Origin: Verrucomicrobiota bacterium
GTDB lineage: Bacteria; Verrucomicrobiota; Verrucomicrobiia; JABWAM01
Assembly (NCBI GenBank): GCA_023269615.1
Contig: JAHFSY010000043.1
Location: forward strand, 1-35,468
Direction of reading: 5' to 3'
DNA: 35,468 nucleotides
Positions 31,100 through 35,468 of this stretch are shown here, piece by piece. Each line of letters starts with the position of its first letter. Position 1 is the stretch's first letter. The translations under genes were made by a program, and so were the position numbers. The notes under the pieces were generated by a model, which made no database searches, was not told the origin of the DNA, and was given only the letters and a program-made list of their open reading frames with translations.

Positions 31100-31981
31100 A
31101 TGAGCAGTTCGTTTAAGAAAAATCTCGTCTGGAGTACGACGGCCCACGTCGCCGCGCTGCTCCTTTGTGCAGGTTTGCTTGCCTTCACTCCCGCTCCAAA
31201 AAAAGTGGAGTCCATCACCTACATGAACCTGGCCCCTGATCTCGGCCAGGCACTGCCAGTGCCCGCACTGCCAGACAGCGCACCGTTGCCTCCAGCCCCC
31301 CCCGAACCTCCCGCCCTGCCAGACCCCCCGGCGCCTCTGCCGCAGGTGGAAAATCCTCCGGTGCCTGCCCCCCCGGAACCCAGGCCACCGGAACCGCTAC
31401 CCGCTCCTCCTGAACCAACCCAACCTGATATCGTCACTCCTCCCAAACCAACCCCGCCCAAGCCCACGCCACCGAAACCGACACCCCCCAAGCCAGCCGA
31501 CACCCAACCCCACGTGAAGGTCAGCAATAAGATCGTCGTGCGCACTCATACCCCCACTCCGGCCGTCATCAAGCCTTCATCTCCTTCCCAGACGCCCGCG
31601 AACAATTCATTCAACCCAGCCGCCTTCAAAAAACATCTTCTCGGCCAGCTCAGCGGCGTGAGCATTCAGGGGCCAACGGGGAGTACCACGAGCGCGACCG
31701 GCAATCCCAATGAATTCGCGGCGTACTACAACCAGATCAAGCAGATGATGGAGGAAGCGTGGAAGGTGCCGCTCGGCCTCGACGAAAATCTTCAGCCGCA
31801 AATTTCCATCCGCATCGAAAAAAATGGCGCCGTCTCCAAGGTTTCCCTCGCAAGGTCATCCGGAAACAAGTCCATGGATGACTCCGCCCTCGCCGCTGCC
31901 AATAGCGTGAAAAAATTGCCCGCTGTGCCTGATGGGCTCCCCATACCTTTGGACGTCACGATGAACTTCAAGAAACAATAA
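31100..31981 (+). CDS. tolA: TolA/TonB-type energy transducer
   Basis: 293 residues: an N-terminal membrane anchor (about 12-30, STTAHVAALLLCAGLLAF), a long Pro-rich periplasmic linker (about 50-170) with a PPKPT run repeated in tandem (31441-31500), and a C-terminal TonB/TolA-type domain (about 205-293: YYNQIKQMMEEAWKVPLGLD, PQISIRIEKNGAVSKVSLAR, LAAANSVKKLPAVP). The linker is Pro-rich as in TonB rather than helical as in enterobacterial TolA, but its place between tolR and tolB makes it the TolA of this system. It should connect the TolQR motor to TolB and Pal. The gene starts 3 nt after tolR. Confidence 0.88.
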   Translation: MSSSFKKNLVWSTTAHVAALLLCAGLLAFTPAPKKVESITYMNLAPDLGQALPVPALPDSAPLPPAPPEPPALPDPPAPLPQVENPPVPAPPEPRPPEPLPAPPEPTQPDIVTPPKPTPPKPTPPKPTPPKPADTQPHVKVSNKIVVRTHTPTPAVIKPSSPSQTPANNSFNPAAFKKHLLGQLSGVSIQGPTGSTTSATGNPNEFAAYYNQIKQMMEEAWKVPLGLDENLQPQISIRIEKNGAVSKVSLARSSGNKSMDDSALAAANSVKKLPAVPDGLPIPLDVTMNFKKQ

Positions 31982-31983
31982 TC

Positions 31984-33144
31984 ATGAAACACACACTCCC
32001 TCTCATTGCCTGCCTTTCTTTTTTCATTTCCCTCTCCTCCCATGCCGTCGAAATTGACATCACGGGCAAGGACGTCATCACGATCCGCATCCCCGCGCTC
32101 GGCGGCGCTTCAGGCGCGGAGGCAACTAAAATCCTTTCCAACGACCTCGCCCGCAGCGGCTGGTTCAAGATCGTGGACAAGGATGGCGAATACACCGTGA
32201 CGGGATCCGCTTCCGCCTCATCCGTGGAAGTGAAAGTCGCGAAGGGCGGCGCGCTCGCCGCGGACGCCAGTGGAAGCGGCAACCTCCGACGGGCCGTCCA
32301 CCAGGTCGCGGACCAAATCGTCGCCAAGCTCACCGGCAAAAAGGGAATCGCACAAAGCCGCATCGCCTTCATCTCCGACAAATCCGGCAAGAAGGAACTT
32401 TATGCCATGGATTATGACGGCTTCAGCGTCCTCGGTTTTACCAGCGACAAATCCGTGGTGCTCAGCCCCTACTTCAACCGCCAGGCAACCAAGATCGCCT
32501 TCACATCAGGACGCTCAGGCTATCCTGACGTGTACGTGATGGGATTTCCCGGCGGAGGACGCCAGGCCGTGGCGCATTTTCCAGGACTCAATTCCGGCGG
32601 CTCTTTCTCGCCCGACGGCTCGCGCCTCGCCGTCACTCTGAGCAAGGATGGCAACCCCGAGCTTTACACGATGTCCGTGGATGACATCAAACCGCGGCGG
32701 CTCACGCGCACGCGCGGCGGCGAGTCCTCCCCGAGCTGGTCGCCCGATGGCAGCGAGATTGCGTATTGCTCCGACGAAGGGGGACGCCCGCAAATCTACA
32801 TCATCTCGATCACAGGCGGACAAGGCGAACGAATCACCTCGTCGCCCGCCTACAACACCGAACCCGACTGGTCGGTGGAATCCGGCAAGATCGCCTACAG
32901 CTCTTCGTCAGGCAGCCAGTTCGCAATCAGCATCAAGGATCCCAAGGCCGGAGGAGGCGAAGTGGTCTATTCCGATGGCAGTTGCGAGCACCCTTCCTGG
33001 GCCCCGGATGGGCGTCATTTGGCCTTCTCCCGTACCGTTGGCGGACACTCCGAAATTTATGTTCTTGACACTTTGACAAAACAAGCCCTTCAGTTAAGCC
33101 GTAGCTTTGGAAACTGTACTCAACCTTCGTGGTCGGGTCGGTAA
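31984..33144 (+). CDS. tolB: TolB, periplasmic beta-propeller
   Basis: 386 residues with signal peptide MKHTLPLIACLSFFISLSSHA. The N-terminal domain (about 25-120) precedes a six-bladed propeller with the WD40-like TolB signature in each blade: GSFSPDGSRLAVT, PSWSPDGSEIAYCSDEGGRPQIY, PSWAPDGRHLAFSR. TolB binds Pal and is released by TolA action. It starts 3 nt after tolA and is followed directly by pal. Length is slightly below the usual 430 but all blades seem present. Confidence 0.94.
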   Translation: MKHTLPLIACLSFFISLSSHAVEIDITGKDVITIRIPALGGASGAEATKILSNDLARSGWFKIVDKDGEYTVTGSASASSVEVKVAKGGALAADASGSGNLRRAVHQVADQIVAKLTGKKGIAQSRIAFISDKSGKKELYAMDYDGFSVLGFTSDKSVVLSPYFNRQATKIAFTSGRSGYPDVYVMGFPGGGRQAVAHFPGLNSGGSFSPDGSRLAVTLSKDGNPELYTMSVDDIKPRRLTRTRGGESSPSWSPDGSEIAYCSDEGGRPQIYIISITGGQGERITSSPAYNTEPDWSVESGKIAYSSSSGSQFAISIKDPKAGGGEVVYSDGSCEHPSWAPDGRHLAFSRTVGGHSEIYVLDTLTKQALQLSRSFGNCTQPSWSGR

Positions 33145-33173
33145 CTATAACAACCACAATGATTTACAACAAA

Positions 33174-33710
33174 ATGAAAATTTATAACTCAATCAAATTT
33201 ATTTCGATTTCGGCGATGGTTTTAACCCTTGCAGCATGCTCCGGGCCCACTAAAACAGGGCCGGGTGCAAGCATTGATTCCGATGAAACTGACGTGGTCA
33301 GCAAGGAGCTCATGCCGGGTGATGATGGAACCGCTGTCGAGCAAACTCGCGTAGACTCTCCTGACAAACTCAATTGGGCCAAGTTCGAACCGATCCACTT
33401 CGATTTCGACAGCGCAACGATCCGCGAGGCGGATCGTAAAACCTTGGAAGCCATTGCCTCCTACCTGAAAGAGAATCCGTCCCAAAAAATACTTGTCGCG
33501 GGAAACTGTGATGAGCGCGGGACAACGGAATACAATCTGGCCCTTGGCCAGCGTCGCGCATCGGCCGCGCGGAATTATCTCGTAAAACTCGGTGCACCAG
33601 CCGATCATGTGGGCACTGTGAGCTGGGGCGAGGAGAAGCCTGCCAACAGTGGCCATAACGAAGCGGCATGGTCTGAGAATCGCCGCGATGAATTCGGTAT
33701 TGGAGAATAA
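33174..33710 (+). CDS. pal: Pal, peptidoglycan-associated lipoprotein
   Basis: 178 residues from ATG 33174 (ATG 33159 is equally possible). The lipoprotein signal ends in the lipobox LAAC with Cys about residue 22. The OmpA-like peptidoglycan-binding domain starts at PIHFDFDSATIREADRKTLE and has the Pal hallmark GNCDERGTTEYNLALGQRRA. It should anchor the outer membrane to the cell wall and bind TolB. The C-terminus SENRRDEFGIGE lacks the usual final Val-Arg-Phe-like ending of proteobacterial Pal but is normal in length. It is part of the tol operon. Confidence 0.94.
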   Translation: MKIYNSIKFISISAMVLTLAACSGPTKTGPGASIDSDETDVVSKELMPGDDGTAVEQTRVDSPDKLNWAKFEPIHFDFDSATIREADRKTLEAIASYLKENPSQKILVAGNCDERGTTEYNLALGQRRASAARNYLVKLGAPADHVGTVSWGEEKPANSGHNEAAWSENRRDEFGIGE

Positions 33711-33712
33711 AG

Positions 33713-33958
33713 ATGCATAATTTTTTGGCACTTTGGAATATGGGCGGCACTGACCTGCTCATCATCTTCTTTTTGATCCTGCTCCTGTTCGGAGCCAAGA
33801 AGCTTCCTGAACTGGCCCGCTCGCTCGGCCAGGCCAAGAAGGAATTCCAGAAAGCCACGAAGGAAGTCACCGAGGAAATCGAAAAGCCGAAGGATAATTC
33901 TACTGACCTCGTCAAGAATTCACCCCCCTCCAACGGCGATACCTCCAAGAAAGCGTAG
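33713..33958 (+). CDS. tatA: TatA/E-type twin-arginine translocase subunit
   Basis: 81 residues. One N-terminal membrane helix (about 13-28, TDLLIIFFLILLLFG) is followed by the typical amphipathic helix GAKKLPELARSLGQAKKEFQ and a charged, disordered tail. This pattern, with the FG-A-K-K-L-P-E-L hinge, is diagnostic of TatA/TatE; TatB is less likely because of its length. It exports folded proteins with twin-arginine signals together with TatC, not present here. GGAG lies 7 nt before the ATG, and the gene is 2 nt after pal. The TAG stop lies inside a GCAA-loop hairpin repeat. Confidence 0.92.
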   Translation: MHNFLALWNMGGTDLLIIFFLILLLFGAKKLPELARSLGQAKKEFQKATKEVTEEIEKPKDNSTDLVKNSPPSNGDTSKKA

Positions 33959-33981
33959 CTGCGTTCGCAAGAACGCGGCAC
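33955..33981 (+). repeat. GCAA-loop hairpin, copy 3
   Basis: GTAGCTGCGTTC, a GCAA loop, then GAACGCGGCAC. The TAG of the GTAGC head is the tatA stop. The stem differs from copy 2 but pairing and loop are kept. It lies between convergent genes. Confidence 0.75.
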
Positions 33982-33985
33982 TTCC

Positions 33986-34855
33986 TCAAACACGCACGAC
34001 GGGGTTCTCCAGCGTCCCGATCCCGCTGATCGCGATTTTCACCCAATCCCCTGCTCGCAGGGTGAATTCGTTGGACGGAACAATCCCAGTGCCGGTCAGA
34101 AGAACTGCGCCATTCGGGAACTTCTGGCTTCGGTAAAGATATCCGGCCAACTCCTTGAAGGAACGCTTGATCTGGTTCACTTTCGTGCTTCCCCCAAAGA
34201 CCTCCCGCCCCTTCCGGCGGATCTGCAGGCGAATGGTCCAGGAACGAACCTCCTTCTCGCTTGGACCAACCACGATGCAAGGGCCCACCGTGCAGGCCCG
34301 GTGATAGAGCTTCGCCTGCGGCAGGTAGAGGAGGTTCTCGCCCTCGATGTCGCGTGAACTCATGTCATTGCCCACCGTGTACCCCACGATATCACCCTTC
34401 GAATTCATCACCAGCGACAGCTCGGGCTCGGGCACGTTCCAGCGTGCGTCCTTGCGAATTCCGACCGGATCGCCGGGATGAACCACATTCTCAGACAGTG
34501 ACTTCATGAACAACTCAGGACGTTTCGCGTCGTAAACGAGATCGTACGCGCTGGCGCTGATGTCCGATTCCTCCATGCGTGCCGTCTTGCTGCGGAAATA
34601 AGTGACCCCCGCTGCCCAAACAACCTGGCCCTCCACGGGGGTCAGGAAACGAACCTTGCGCAGCGAAACACACGGGGGCTTCAATCGGCAAAGTTTTTTC
34701 AAACGAGCCACAATCCCCTTCCCTTCCAGTAATGATGTCAGTGACTCCACGCCAAGGGCCGAGAGATCAAGCACCGACGAAGCTTTAAGGATCCCGACAC
34801 GCACCGGGCCGCGAGCTTGCTGGAAGCGGCAGAGTTTATAGCCCTTGGTTTTCAT
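33986..34855 (-). CDS. FAH-family 2-keto-3-deoxy sugar acid dehydratase (probable)
   Basis: 289 residues of the fumarylacetoacetate hydrolase superfamily. Metal ligands are seen as E143 and E145 in WNVPEPELSLVMN and D164 in GYTVGNDMSSRDIEGENLLY. The stretch VVWAAGVTYFRSKTARMEES with VYDAKRPELFMK and GENLLYLPQAKLYHRACTVG is typical of the 2-keto-3-deoxy-arabinonate/xylonate dehydratase branch (KdaD/XylX-like) rather than true fumarylacetoacetase. It would form 2-oxoglutarate semialdehyde, the substrate of the aldehyde dehydrogenase whose gene lies upstream on the same strand. This pathway assignment is inference from family resemblance and pairing. ATG 34855 is used. Confidence 0.82.
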   Translation of the reverse strand: MKTKGYKLCRFQQARGPVRVGILKASSVLDLSALGVESLTSLLEGKGIVARLKKLCRLKPPCVSLRKVRFLTPVEGQVVWAAGVTYFRSKTARMEESDISASAYDLVYDAKRPELFMKSLSENVVHPGDPVGIRKDARWNVPEPELSLVMNSKGDIVGYTVGNDMSSRDIEGENLLYLPQAKLYHRACTVGPCIVVGPSEKEVRSWTIRLQIRRKGREVFGGSTKVNQIKRSFKELAGYLYRSQKFPNGAVLLTGTGIVPSNEFTLRAGDWVKIAISGIGTLENPVVRV

Positions 34856-34969
34856 TTATTGGGAATTTGACTCTCCTCCTCCGTGCCTCCGTGGTTTCAT
34901 TCCGACGCCCCGGGGATCGCCGTTGGCAACGGCTCCTGCATCCATCGGAACAATCTCCGGGAAACAAGG
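34856..34969. repeat. Word repeat and GGAG hairpin between two catabolic genes
   Basis: CTCCGTGCCTCCGTGGTTT (34879-34897) repeats 20267-20285, and GCCGTTGGCAACGGCTCC (34919-34936) repeats 6537-6554. The genes on both sides are on the minus strand, so the repeats split a likely operon. Confidence 0.75.
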
Positions 34970-35468
34970 TCACACCGAGTAATCGAGATACACGGTCTTG
35001 ATTTTCGTGTAGAAATCAATCGCCCCTGCACCCTGCTCCTTGAACGAATCGGTGCTCGATTTTTTCACTCCGCCAAAGGGCGCCTGTAACGCGAGGCCGG
35101 TGGAGATCTGGTTCACCTTCACCACTCCAGCCTCGATCTTCTGCGTGTAGATCATCGCTTTGCGGATATCCTTTGTGATAATCGAAGCTGACAAGCCCAC
35201 ATCCACGCTGTTGGCGACGGAGAGGGCTTCATCGAAGTCATTGACCGCGATCACGGCCACCACGGGTCCGAAAACCTCTTCCGAGGCGATTTTCATTTTA
35301 GGCGTCACGTTATCGAGCACGGTGGGCTGCATGAAGAAACCATGCGCGAGGTCGCCCCCGGTGATTTTCTCGCCCCCAAACGCGACTCGCGCGCCTTCCT
35401 TTTTTGCCCCGGCGATGTGTTCGAAGTTTCCTTCAAATTCCTGCTTGTTGACTGCGGGACCCATGTCC
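34970..35468 (-). CDS. NAD(P)-dependent aldehyde dehydrogenase, C-terminal part
   Basis: About 166 residues from the C-terminal part; the gene's 5' end is beyond the right edge. EEVFGPVVAVIAVNDFDEAL, GLSASIITKDIRKAMIYTQK and VVKVNQISTGLALQAPFGGV followed by KKSSTDSFKEQG are typical of the aldehyde dehydrogenase superfamily. The start GPAVNKQEFEGNFEHIAGAK resembles 2,5-dioxopentanoate (2-oxoglutarate semialdehyde) dehydrogenases. The catalytic Cys and NAD site are not in the window. Pairing with the FAH-family dehydratase supports a role in oxidising 2-oxoglutarate semialdehyde to 2-oxoglutarate. Confidence 0.88.
   Translation of the reverse strand, partial: DMGPAVNKQEFEGNFEHIAGAKKEGARVAFGGEKITGGDLAHGFFMQPTVLDNVTPKMKIASEEVFGPVVAVIAVNDFDEALSVANSVDVGLSASIITKDIRKAMIYTQKIEAGVVKVNQISTGLALQAPFGGVKKSSTDSFKEQGAGAIDFYTKIKTVYLDYSV

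Overview
The window looks like a chromosomal segment of a GC-rich, Gram-negative bacterium of the PVC group, most likely Verrucomicrobiota. This is inference from gene content and gene style: a Tol-Pal system, Bat-like von Willebrand (vWA) proteins with secreted squalene-cyclase-like partners, a YdjY-domain protein, EboD/EboE homologues, few clear Shine-Dalgarno sites, and intergenic DNA full of palindromic and word-like repeats. No marker gene in the window proves the phylum.

Layout. 1-2465 (minus): ileS, running off the left edge. 2649-2981: small secreted protein of unknown function. 3036-5537: eboD and eboE, part of the ebo metabolite-traffic cluster; eboD carries an in-frame palindromic repeat. 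5680-6229 (minus): a RelE/Phd-YefM-like toxin-antitoxin pair with a visible promoter. 6250-6706: repeats only. 6707-20215: eight co-directional, mostly overlapping genes: two vWA membrane proteins, a very large membrane-anchored coiled-coil protein, two squalene-cyclase-like repeat proteins, two paralogous secreted beta-rich proteins and a YdjY protein. 20432-22504: a short-chain dehydrogenase and an enolase-superfamily enzyme, probably for sugar acids. 22827-29691 (minus): a duplicated Sel1-repeat protein, periplasmic msrB, and a large FG-GAP/VCBS beta-propeller protein. 29982-33958: tolQ-tolR-tolA-tolB-pal-tatA, driven by a near-consensus promoter that appears to make a leaderless message. 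33986-35468 (minus): an FAH-family 2-keto-3-deoxy sugar acid dehydratase and the end of an aldehyde dehydrogenase, a pair typical of Weimberg-type pentose oxidation.

The eight-gene block is the best candidate for an undescribed system. It resembles MoxR/Bat clusters but has no MoxR ATPase or DUF58 gene beside it. I infer a cell-envelope assembly: vWA proteins in the inner membrane, a coiled-coil protein reaching into the periplasm, and secreted alpha-toroid and beta-sandwich proteins.

The strongest non-gene signal is the repeats. Several families (GTAG- or GGAG-headed hairpins, a GCAA-loop hairpin with varying stems, a pair of 264-nt elements around msrB whose stems differ by compensated changes, and short-word repeats) recur between genes. 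They often start at or supply a stop codon, and in two places lie in frame inside coding sequence. They resemble REP/BIME elements moved by RAYT transposases, but no such transposase lies in this window.
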